NCBI RefSeq assembly: GCF_004023625.1
Contig: NZ_RPDJ01000001.1
Location: forward strand, 248,001-312,000
DNA length: 64,000 nt
DNA from: Streptomyces cavernae
GTDB taxonomy: Bacteria; Actinomycetota; Actinomycetes; Streptomycetales; Streptomycetaceae
Direction: 5' to 3'
Below are positions 33,740 through 41,301 of the stretch, one piece after another. Under the pieces are notes generated by a model. It was not told the origin of the DNA. It saw nothing but the letters and a program-made list of their open reading frames with translations, and made no database searches. Numbering within the stretch: position 1 is the first letter of the stretch; each line of letters begins with the position of its first letter. A program made the position numbers and the translations under genes.

Positions 33740-34081
33740 TCACTCCTCCTGCCTTGCCTGCTTGAGGTCCTGCACGTACGCGTCCAGCCGGTCGAAGCTC
33801 TCGTTCCAGAACCGCTCGAATCCGCCGGCCCACTCGTGAACCGGTCGCAGCCCACGGGCGTCAAGGCCGTACAGGCGCTGCTTGCCTGCCTTGCGGTCCC
33901 GCACCAGCCCGACCTCCCGGAGCACCCGCAGATGTTTGGACGCCCCCGGCTGGGTCATCCCCAGCTCCTGGGCCAACTCGGTCACCGGCCGCTCACCCGC
34001 CCGCAGCAGCACCAGGATCTCCCGGCGCTGCGGCTCGGCGATGGCGTTGAAGACATCCGACGTCGTCGCTGCTCGTGCCAT
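33740..34081 (-). CDS. ArsR-family winged-helix repressor
   Basis: 113 residues. The HTH reads RPVTELAQELGMTQPGASKH followed by LRVLREVGLV, and DVFNAIAEPQRREILVLL is the first helix pair. No metal-binding Cys cluster is seen, so it is of the small-molecule or AHSA1-associated type. The ATG at 34081 is chosen because the promoter places transcription one base before it, giving an essentially leaderless mRNA; ATGs at 34093 and 34090 would overlap the -10 box. It probably represses its own operon. Confidence 0.88.
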   Translation of the reverse strand: MARAATTSDVFNAIAEPQRREILVLLRAGERPVTELAQELGMTQPGASKHLRVLREVGLVRDRKAGKQRLYGLDARGLRPVHEWAGGFERFWNESFDRLDAYVQDLKQARQEE

Positions 34082-34088
34082 GGGCGCC

Positions 34089-34116
34089 ATCATATGCCGT
34101 TATGGGTATGCGTCAA
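34089..34116 (-). promoter_or_regulatory. Sigma-70-type promoter of the ArsR operon with embedded palindrome
   Basis: The -35 is TTGACG (34116-34111), the spacer 16 bp and the -10 TATGAT (34094-34089). Transcription should start about 7 bases further, at or one base before the ATG at 34081. Between the boxes an imperfect palindrome (CATACCCA...GGCATATG on the coding strand) is a likely ArsR operator. Confidence 0.7.
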
Positions 34117-34199
34117 GCCGTGGATCTTTCACAGCCCGGTCTCCCAGGGCCAGAACTGTCAACGCCTGAAATACGCGACCTCACCAGTACCAAGGTGGC

Positions 34200-34988
34200 T
34201 CACTCGCGGCGGCGCCGCTGCCTGCGCCCGATCGTGACGTTGAGCGGGATCAGCGTGAGCCAGAACCACATGGCCGCCGCGGGGGAGAGGAAGGCGAGAG
34301 GGGTGGCCAGACCGAACACGAGGGCGGTCGTGCCGGCGTCCACGGATCGTTCCCGTACCTGGGCCGACGCCTCAGCCGCGCCCGCGCCCGCAGCCGCGCC
34401 GGCCCCTTTGGCCGTCGTCGGCTCGGGAGTCGCCCCCTCAGCCGCCGCTCCCTCGGCGGTCGCACCCGGAGGCGTTGCCCCCGCGGGCCGCCCGTCCGAC
34501 ACGATGCGCCGCTGGATCGCGGCCATGAGCGCCACATGAGCCGCGTTGGTGGCGGCGACGGTCGCCGAGTAGACGGCGACGGCCAGGGACTGGTCCGTGT
34601 ACTCGGCGAGCAGCGCCGTGGGGAACGGCAGCAACGCGACCAGCGCCAGCCCCAGCAGCGCGAGCCCGGTCACCGCTCCGTCGACCGTGGGCGTCGCGTC
34701 CAGGATGTGCCGGTGTTCGCGCCAGAACTGTGCGATGACCGCGAAGCTCAGGGCGTACGCGGCCAGGTTCGGCAGCGTGTCCCCCAACGCCTCGCGAAAC
34801 GCGGCGTCGTCGAGTCCGGCGGGCACCGAGACGTCCAGGACCAGCAGCGTCATCGCGATGGCGAAGACACCGTCCGAGAGCGCTGCCAGCCGCTGGGCGC
34901 CCGTGCCGGTCCCGGCCCCAGGGCCCTCGGCCGCCCCGCCGCCCTCCGCACCGTCTCCCGCGACCACGGGACGCCCGTCGTCCGTCAC
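34200..34988 (-). CDS. TMEM175 (DUF1211)-type membrane protein
   Basis: 262 residues from the GTG at 34988. The family signature LSDGVFAIAMTLLVLDVSVP (usual form FSDGVFAIA) lies in the first membrane helix, and the second helix has YALSFAVIAQFWREHRH. About six helices are visible, as in bacterial members that form potassium-permeable channels. A 50-residue Ala/Gly/Glu/Pro-rich loop (about 180-230) interrupts the last helices. The start is less certain because its ribosome-binding site is weak. Confidence 0.82.
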   Translation of the reverse strand: MTDDGRPVVAGDGAEGGGAAEGPGAGTGTGAQRLAALSDGVFAIAMTLLVLDVSVPAGLDDAAFREALGDTLPNLAAYALSFAVIAQFWREHRHILDATPTVDGAVTGLALLGLALVALLPFPTALLAEYTDQSLAVAVYSATVAATNAAHVALMAAIQRRIVSDGRPAGATPPGATAEGAAAEGATPEPTTAKGAGAAAGAGAAEASAQVRERSVDAGTTALVFGLATPLAFLSPAAAMWFWLTLIPLNVTIGRRQRRRRE

Positions 34989-35178
34989 ACCCCCAGATCC
35001 TGCCGCCGGCGCCCGTCGGCCGCCCGCCGGAAGCGTCCGTCCGGGAGGCAATTGATCGATTGATCGGTACCATGGGGCGCATCGCGCGAATACGATCGCG
35101 CACACCGCCGTACGGTCGCGCCCGGCAACGCGCGCCGGGCGGTCCTTTCGAACGCAGGCGTGACGGAAGCGGTGGGGC

Positions 35179-36276
35179 ATGCGGGAGTCGGCGCAGAAGC
35201 GGCAGACCCGGATCGCGGAGGTGGTGCGGGGCCGCGGCGTCGCGCGCATCACCGATCTCGCCGACGAACTCGGCGTCTCCGTCGTCACGGTGCGCCGCGA
35301 CGTGGAGGAACTGGCCCGGCGCGGAGAGGTGCGTCGCGGACACGGGGTGGCGCGGTCACTGCAGCCGATGCCCGAGGAAAGCGTCGCCGGGGGCGGGGGA
35401 GACGCGGTCGCGATGATCGTCCCCGAGCGCAACACCTACCTCACCGAGGCTGTCCAAGGCGCGCGGGAGGCCGCCGAGAAGGCCGGACTGCGACTCGCGC
35501 TGCACATCGCCGCCGACGAGGGCGGGGCGGAGCGCGAGGCGGTGCGCCAGGCGCTGGACGGCGGCGCGCGCGGGCTGCTGCTGTCGCCGCACTGGCGTAC
35601 CCGGGAGGAGGCGGACGCCGACCACTCCTGGCTGGCCGCCCTGGACGTCCCCACCGTGCTCGTGGAGCGCCGGCCCGCGCGGACCAGCGCGATCTACCCG
35701 CTGGACTGCGTGCGCTCGGACCACGCGTACGGCGTGCACCTGGCGCTCGGGCACCTGGTGGACCTCGGCCACCGGCGGATCGTGCTGGCGGCGCGCGACG
35801 ACAGCCCCACCGCGCGGGTCATCCGCGCGGAGTTCGCCGAGCAGGCCGCTGCCCGGGGTCTGGCCGACGGGTGCCGCGCGATCCTCAGTTCGCGCACCGC
35901 GGGCCCCGACCCGAGGGCCGCCGATCCGCGGGCGCTCGATCTCGCCGAAGCGGTCCGCGAGAGCGGGGCCACGGCGGTACTGATCCACAGCGACATGGAC
36001 GCACTGGTGCTGGTACAGCGGCTGCAGGCGGCCGGGATCGACGTGCCGGGACGCGCTTCCGTGATCGCTTACAACGACGTGGTCGCCGACATGGGTCCCG
36101 TCCCCCTGACGGCCGTCGCGCCGCCCAAGGCGGAACTCGGCCGCACCGGGGTCGACCTGCTGCTGCGTCGGCTGGACATGGCGCGCGGCGGTCTGCGACC
36201 CGGTGCCAGCCGCCACCTCGAACTGCTGCCGAGCCTGGTCGTCCGGGAGTCGACGGCTCCGGCCCCCGCCCGCTGA
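35179..36276 (+). CDS. DeoR-type HTH / LacI-type sugar-binding hybrid regulator
   Basis: 365 residues. The N-terminal 60 residues form a DeoR-family winged helix (RITDLADELGVSVVTVRRDV). The rest is a periplasmic-binding-protein-like LacI/PurR effector domain (AVAMIVPERNTYLTEAVQGA, LVDLGHRRIVLAA and SVIAYNDVVADMGPVPLTAV). Such hybrids are common in Streptomyces and regulate adjacent sugar-uptake operons. The ABC operon begins 349 bp downstream on the same strand, so it is probably the direct target. Confidence 0.88.
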   Translation: MRESAQKRQTRIAEVVRGRGVARITDLADELGVSVVTVRRDVEELARRGEVRRGHGVARSLQPMPEESVAGGGGDAVAMIVPERNTYLTEAVQGAREAAEKAGLRLALHIAADEGGAEREAVRQALDGGARGLLLSPHWRTREEADADHSWLAALDVPTVLVERRPARTSAIYPLDCVRSDHAYGVHLALGHLVDLGHRRIVLAARDDSPTARVIRAEFAEQAAARGLADGCRAILSSRTAGPDPRAADPRALDLAEAVRESGATAVLIHSDMDALVLVQRLQAAGIDVPGRASVIAYNDVVADMGPVPLTAVAPPKAELGRTGVDLLLRRLDMARGGLRPGASRHLELLPSLVVRESTAPAPAR

Positions 36277-36318
36277 GCTGGACCTCGGCGACCTCCGTAC
36301 CCCTGAGCCGGCGGCCCG

Positions 36319-36500
36319 GCGCCCGGCGGCCAGCGCCCGGCGGCCAGCGCCCGGCGGCCAGCCGGCAGTCGCCGCCGATCGGTGCACCCGCAACCGATTC
36401 ACCCGCGAACCCGGGCCATGCGACCGGCTCACACGGGACGCATGCGACCGGTCCAGACGTGCCTACGCAACCGGTCCAAACGTGCCCCACGCGACCGGTT
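36319..36500. repeat. Short tandem repeats downstream of the DeoR/LacI gene
   Basis: Three exact 14-bp units GCGCCCGGCGGCCA (36319-36332, 36333-36346, 36347-36360), then from about 36388 four to five degenerate 23-bp units around GCGACCGGTCCAGACGTGCC. No coding sequence is seen in this spacer (36277-36526). Confidence 0.65.
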
Positions 36501-36526
36501 CACAGCCGACCGTCCCACCACTTCTG

Positions 36527-36592
36527 ATTGTTTGAGCGTTTCACTTTCTTCTGTTCGATGTATTGACGCCTTTTTCATTCTGCGATCAGGAT
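36527..36592 (+). promoter_or_regulatory. Promoter and probable DeoR/LacI operator of the sugar ABC operon
   Basis: An AT-rich island: -35 TTGACG (36563-36568), 18-bp spacer, -10 CAGGAT (36587-36592). Directly upstream, GTTTGAGCGTTTCACTTTC followed by TTCTGTTCG carries TTTC-type direct repeats like those bound by DeoR-family proteins. Confidence 0.55.
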
Positions 36593-36624
36593 GCCCATGA
36601 GCCAGCAACGATGCGGGAGGGCCC

Positions 36625-37980
36625 ATGCCTGGTCAACGACACTTAGTGCCCCGGCAGGCAACGTCAGGTCGACTCGTACACGTGCCCGGCGCGGCGCTGC
36701 TCATGGTCCTGGCCATGCTGCTGACGGCGTGCTCGGCCTCGGGCGGCAGTGACACCGTCGAGGGCGGCCCGGTCCGCATCACCTTCTGGTCGGCGCTGCG
36801 CGGCAGCCAGGAGATGGTGGACGAGTACAACCGCACCCACACCAAGATCCAGGTCGACTTCGAACAGGTTCCCTCGGGGGACCAGGGCGGCTGGGCCAAG
36901 CTCAGCAACGCCGCGCGGGCCGGAAACGCCCCCGACGTCGCGACCCTCGAATACCCGCAGCTGCCCGGCTTCGCGATCGACGGCGTGCCCCGCGACATCA
37001 CCGACCTGCTGCCCGACTCCGTACGCGCGAAGATCCTGCCCCAGGCGATGGACCTCACCACGTTCGAGGGGCGCACCTACGCCGTGCCGGTCGACATCGA
37101 ACCGATGGTCTTCCTCTACCGCAAGGACCTGTTCACCAAGCACGGCATCCCGGTCCCCAAGACCTGGGCGGAGTTCGAGAGTTCGGCCCGCAAGCTCAAG
37201 GAGGCCGAGCCCGCCTCCCGTATCGCCAGCCTCTTCACCACCGGCGGCACCCTCGCCATGGCCGGACTCGTCTGGCAGGCCGGCGGCAAGTGGTACGACA
37301 CCTCCGACGAGACCTGGCGCATCTCCATGGACGACGCCCCCACCCGCAAGGTCGCCACCTACTGGCAGCGTCTGCTGGACGACGACCTGGTGCGGGTCGA
37401 GCCAGCGTCCAGTCAGCAGTGGCGGGCGCACCTGCGCAGCGGTGAGACGGCCGGCTGGCTGGCGGGCGCCTGGGCGGCGGGCTCGATGATGGCCTCCACC
37501 CCGAGCGGCAAGGGCAAATGGGCCATCGCGCCCTTCCCGCAGTGGGACCCGAGCAAGCCGTCGCTCGGCACCCAGGGCGGCTCCACCTTCATGGTCACCA
37601 AGGACAGCAAGCACCCCAAGGAAGCGATGGAGTTCATCTCCTGGCTGGTCACCAGCCCCGACGCGCTGCGCGCCAAACTCGCCAGCGGCATCAGCAGCGC
37701 CTACCCGGCCGTTCCCGACCTGGTGCCGGTAGCCCGCAAGGAGATGGACACCAGCTACTACTCCGGCCAGGACATCTTCGGCCTCTTCCACAAGGAGGCC
37801 GAGCTGATCGACCCCGAGTGGAAGTGGGGGCCGCGCATGGTGTCGACCATCAGCTCCGGCGACGACGGACTCGCCCGCGCCGGTGCGGGCAGCGGCACCA
37901 TCCTGGACGCCCTTCGCGAAGCGCAGCAAAAGACCCTGCCCGATCTGAAGAGCCTCGGCCTGTCGGTCACCACCCGCTGA
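36625..37980 (+). CDS. Sugar ABC transporter substrate-binding lipoprotein
   Basis: 451 residues with a signal peptide ending in the lipobox LTAC, so it is a lipid-anchored extracellular binding protein. The family-1 solute-binding fold is shown by ITFWSALRGSQEMVDEYN and the hinge segment YAVPVDIEPMVFLYRKDLF. GGGAGGGCCC precedes the ATG. It should deliver a mono- or oligosaccharide to the two permeases encoded next. The large downstream enzyme set suggests an uncommon or acidic sugar. Confidence 0.92.
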   Translation: MPGQRHLVPRQATSGRLVHVPGAALLMVLAMLLTACSASGGSDTVEGGPVRITFWSALRGSQEMVDEYNRTHTKIQVDFEQVPSGDQGGWAKLSNAARAGNAPDVATLEYPQLPGFAIDGVPRDITDLLPDSVRAKILPQAMDLTTFEGRTYAVPVDIEPMVFLYRKDLFTKHGIPVPKTWAEFESSARKLKEAEPASRIASLFTTGGTLAMAGLVWQAGGKWYDTSDETWRISMDDAPTRKVATYWQRLLDDDLVRVEPASSQQWRAHLRSGETAGWLAGAWAAGSMMASTPSGKGKWAIAPFPQWDPSKPSLGTQGGSTFMVTKDSKHPKEAMEFISWLVTSPDALRAKLASGISSAYPAVPDLVPVARKEMDTSYYSGQDIFGLFHKEAELIDPEWKWGPRMVSTISSGDDGLARAGAGSGTILDALREAQQKTLPDLKSLGLSVTTR

Positions 37981-38078
37981 CCCGGCTTCGCGCGGCAGTC
38001 CGTCCCCGGGCCGCCGCGCAGCAGCCCGCACCCACCACCCCATAGAGCCGCACATCAGGTTGGAGCCGAGGTGAACCC

Positions 38079-39047
38079 GTGAGCACAGTGATGTCTTCCG
38101 ATACGCGGACGGCGACCCCGCCGCCGCCGACGGACCCCACCCGAACCCGTCGCGCCGGACGCCGGCAGCAGACCCTTGCCTGCGTCACACTGCTGGCCCC
38201 GTTCACGGCGCTGCTCGTCGCCGTGTTCCTCGTCCCCGTCGGCTACGCAATCGGCCTCAGCCTCTTCTCCGAGGACCACGACGGCCTCGGCTTCGGCGGC
38301 GGTGAGACCGTCTTCACCGGACTGCGCAGCTATCTGGCGGTGCTCAGCGATCCGAGCTTCCTCTCCGGGTTCGGTGCCATCGCCCTCTACTGCGTGATCT
38401 TCGTCCCCACCGTGGTCATCGGCGCGCTCGCGCTGGCCCTGCTGCTCGACTCGGGCCTGATCCGGCTGCGCCGCACCGCGCAGATGCTGCTCTACCTGCC
38501 GCACGCCGTACCCGGCATCATCGCCGCCGTCATCTGGCTGTACCTCTACACCCCGGGGCTCAGCCCGGTCATCAAACTCTTCGCCGAGGCCGACGTCACC
38601 ATCGACTTCCTGGGACTGCACACCGTGCTCCCGTCGATCGTCAACATCGCCCTGTGGAGCGGCCTCGGCTACAACATGGTGATCTTCTACGCGGCGCTCC
38701 AGGCGCTGCCGCGCGAGGTGCTGGAGGCGGCCCGGATCGACGGAGCGGGCGGTGTGCGCACGGCGCTGCTGGTCAAGGTGCCCATCATCAGGGGTTCCGT
38801 CGTCATGGTGGGCATGTTCTCGCTGATCGGCGCGCTCCAGCTGTTCACCGAGCCGATGCTGATGAACCAGGCCACGCCGATGGTCAACTCCCGCTTCACC
38901 CTGAACATGTACATCTACGACGCCGCCTTCCGCCGCAACAACTACGGACTCGCCTCCGCGGCCTCCGTCATCCTCCTCGTCGTCACCTGCGCCCTGTCCT
39001 TCGCGGTGACACGGTGGGCCGGCCGCCGGGAACGGAGCGCCAAGTGA
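38079..39047 (+). CDS. Sugar ABC transporter permease (MalF-type)
   Basis: 322 residues from the GTG at 38079 (GAGGTGA upstream). About six membrane helices, with the ATPase-contact EAA loop EVLEAARIDGAGGVRTALLV in the last third. The stop overlaps the next permease start (GTGA). No ATPase gene exists in this operon, so the complex probably shares a multi-sugar ATPase such as MsiK encoded elsewhere. Confidence 0.92.
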   Translation: MSTVMSSDTRTATPPPPTDPTRTRRAGRRQQTLACVTLLAPFTALLVAVFLVPVGYAIGLSLFSEDHDGLGFGGGETVFTGLRSYLAVLSDPSFLSGFGAIALYCVIFVPTVVIGALALALLLDSGLIRLRRTAQMLLYLPHAVPGIIAAVIWLYLYTPGLSPVIKLFAEADVTIDFLGLHTVLPSIVNIALWSGLGYNMVIFYAALQALPREVLEAARIDGAGGVRTALLVKVPIIRGSVVMVGMFSLIGALQLFTEPMLMNQATPMVNSRFTLNMYIYDAAFRRNNYGLASAASVILLVVTCALSFAVTRWAGRRERSAK

Positions 39048-39946
39048 CCACGACCACCGCCACCACCCCGACCACACCCGCCCTCGGCACACCACGGGGA
39101 CGCTCCTCCGGCAGCAGGCTCACCAGCCGGAGCATCGCCAACGTCGTCGTCGGCCTCGCCGCGCTCTACACCCTGCTCCCCACGCTGTGGCTGCTGATGG
39201 CCTCCACCAAGAACGCCGACGCTCTCTTCGGCAGCGACATCTTCTCCTTCGGCGACTTCTCCTTCGCCCGCAACGTCTCCGACCTGTTCGCCATGGACGG
39301 CGGCCTCTACGGCGAGTGGTACGTCAACAGCCTGCTGTACGCGGTCGTCGGCGCACTCGTCGGCTCGATGATCAGCGTCGCCGCCGGATACGCCTTCGAC
39401 AAGTACGAGTTCCCGCACAAGGAGAAACTGTTCGGGCTCGTCCTCACCGGCGTCATGGTGCCGCCGACCGTGCTGGCCCTCCCGCTCTACCTGGTGGCCT
39501 CCGGCATCGGTCTGGTCAACACCTTCTGGGCCGTGTTCATCCCCGTCCTGTTCAACCCCTTCGGGGTCTACCTCGCCCGCCTCCTGTCCAGCGGCTACGT
39601 ACCCAACGAGGTGCTGGAGGCGTCCCGCGTGGACGGCGCCGGTGAGCTCCAGACCTACTTCCGGGTCAGCCTGCGCATGCTCGGGCCCGGTTTCGTCACC
39701 GTCTTCCTGTTCCAGCTCACCGCCATCTGGAACAACTTCTTCCTGCCCATGGTGATGCTCTCGGACCAGCACCTGTATCCGCTCAGCCTGGGCCTCTACA
39801 CCTGGAACAGCGCCGCCACCGTCTCACCCGAGTACTACCCGCTCGTCGTCATCGGCTCGTTGCTCGCCGTCGTCCCGCTGATCGTCGCGTTCATCACCCT
39901 GCAGCGCTACTGGAAGTCCGGCCTGACCGCGGGAAGCGTCAAGTGA
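39044..39946 (+). CDS. Sugar ABC transporter permease (MalG-type)
   Basis: 300 residues from the GTG at 39044 with SD-like GGAGCGCC upstream. Six helices; EAA loop EVLEASRVDGAGELQTYFRV and the MalG-type segment VMVPPTVLALPLYLVASGI. The N-terminal 15 residues are Thr/Pro-rich. The last codons form the first unit of a 21-bp tandem repeat that fills the spacer to the next gene. Confidence 0.92.
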   Translation: MTTTTATTPTTPALGTPRGRSSGSRLTSRSIANVVVGLAALYTLLPTLWLLMASTKNADALFGSDIFSFGDFSFARNVSDLFAMDGGLYGEWYVNSLLYAVVGALVGSMISVAAGYAFDKYEFPHKEKLFGLVLTGVMVPPTVLALPLYLVASGIGLVNTFWAVFIPVLFNPFGVYLARLLSSGYVPNEVLEASRVDGAGELQTYFRVSLRMLGPGFVTVFLFQLTAIWNNFFLPMVMLSDQHLYPLSLGLYTWNSAATVSPEYYPLVVIGSLLAVVPLIVAFITLQRYWKSGLTAGSVK

Positions 39947-40055
39947 CCTGCACGGAACGCCAATTGACCTGCACCGAGCGCCAATCGACCTACCGGAAGC
40001 GTCAACTGAACCCCAGGGGGCCCCGATCGACCCGCAGGAGCGCCAAGTGACCCAC
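39930..40055 (+). repeat. 6 x 21-bp tandem repeat spanning a gene junction
   Basis: Six contiguous 21-bp units (39930, 39951, 39972, 39993, 40014, 40035). Each resembles GGAGCGCCAAGTGACC. The first contains the permease stop, the last contains the ribosome-binding site and GTG start of the dehydrogenase gene, and the middle four are the spacer. The same motif also forms the start of the upstream permease gene at about 39035-39049. Confidence 0.8.
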
Positions 40056-41072
40056 CCCGACCACCGGCCCCGTCCGCGCGCCGCGCTGGCCATGGCGAAG
40101 AAGACCGCCCGGCAGGTCCTCGACGCCGACGTACGGGCCCGACTGGCCGAACTCACCGACATCGACCCGAACCTCGTCCTGGACGACCTGACCACCCCCG
40201 CCGCGCACCGCGCGCTCGCCGACGTCGAGTTGCTCGTCACCGGCTGGGGCTGCCCGCCCATCGACGAGGCGGCGCTGAAGGCCGCGCCCCTGCTTCGGGC
40301 GGTCGTGCACACCGCCGGCACCGTACGCCACCACATCACCCCCGCCTGCTGGGAACGTGGCCTCGCGGTGTCCTCCGCCGCCGCGGCCAACGCCGTCCCG
40401 GTCGCCGAGTACACCCTCGCCATGATCCTGCTCGCCAACAAAAGGGTCCTCGACACCGCCCGCGCCTACCGCCTCGAGCGCCGCCGCATCGACTGGAACG
40501 AACGCCACCCCAACGCCGGCAACTACCACCGGACGGTCGGCATCCTCAGCGCCTCGGTCATCGGACGCCGCGTCATCGAACTGCTCCGTCCGCACGACCT
40601 CACGGTGCTGCTCCACGACCCCTACGTCACGGACGCCGAGGCCCGCGAACTTGGCACCCAACCCGTGCCGCTCACCGAGCTGTTCGCCCGCAGCGACGTC
40701 ATCAGCGTGCACACTCCGCTGCTGCCCGAGACCCGGGGTCTGGTCAGCCGCGACCTGCTGGCGCGACTGCGCACCGGCGGCACCCTCATCAATACCGCGC
40801 GGGGCGCCGTCGTGGACCAGAACGCCCTCACCGACGAGGTGCTCACCGGACGGATCCGCGCGATCCTCGACGTGACCGAACCGGAGATACTCCCGGTGGA
40901 CTCACCGCTGTTCGACTGCCCCAACGTCGTCATCACCCCGCACATCGCGGGCTCGAAGGGCGGCGAACTGCGTCGGCTCGCGGACCTGGCGCTCACCGAG
41001 GTCGAGTCGTACGCCCTCGGCCGCCCCTTCTCCCACCCGGTCCGGCCCGAACACCTGGCCCGCCTCGCCTGA
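40047..41072 (+). CDS. D-2-hydroxyacid dehydrogenase family protein
   Basis: 341 residues from the GTG at 40047. The NAD-binding motif is atypical (VGILSASVIGRRV). The catalytic Arg is in NTARGAVVDQ, the acidic residue in DVTEPEIL and the His in VITPHIAGS. Family members interconvert 2-hydroxy- and 2-oxoacids. In this operon it may act on a sugar acid derived from the imported glycan. Confidence 0.9.
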   Translation: MTHPDHRPRPRAALAMAKKTARQVLDADVRARLAELTDIDPNLVLDDLTTPAAHRALADVELLVTGWGCPPIDEAALKAAPLLRAVVHTAGTVRHHITPACWERGLAVSSAAAANAVPVAEYTLAMILLANKRVLDTARAYRLERRRIDWNERHPNAGNYHRTVGILSASVIGRRVIELLRPHDLTVLLHDPYVTDAEARELGTQPVPLTELFARSDVISVHTPLLPETRGLVSRDLLARLRTGGTLINTARGAVVDQNALTDEVLTGRIRAILDVTEPEILPVDSPLFDCPNVVITPHIAGSKGGELRRLADLALTEVESYALGRPFSHPVRPEHLARLA

Positions 41073-41149
41073 GCCCACCCGTTCCGCCCGTACGAAGCCG
41101 ACCGCACCGACCGTACGAAGGCAAGCGGACACAAGCCGGCCGTACAAAA

Positions 41150-41285
41150 CCCACCGGACCAGAACCGACCGGACCAGAGGACCAGAACCGACCGGATCAG
41201 AGGACCAGAGGACCAGAACCGTCCGGACCAGAGCCGACCAGAACCGTCCGGACCAGATCCGACCAGAACCGACCGGACCCGACAG
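41150..41285. repeat. Degenerate tandem repeats in operon spacer
   Basis: Imperfect copies of a unit close to CCGGACCAGAACCGACCGGA, at roughly 23-31 bp spacing, fill the gap before the DUF2264 gene. A CAGGAG ribosome-binding site lies at the end. Further up (41085-41150) shorter CCGTACGAA repeats occur. Confidence 0.6.
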
Positions 41286-41301
41286 GAGACGTGGCCCCCA
41301 C

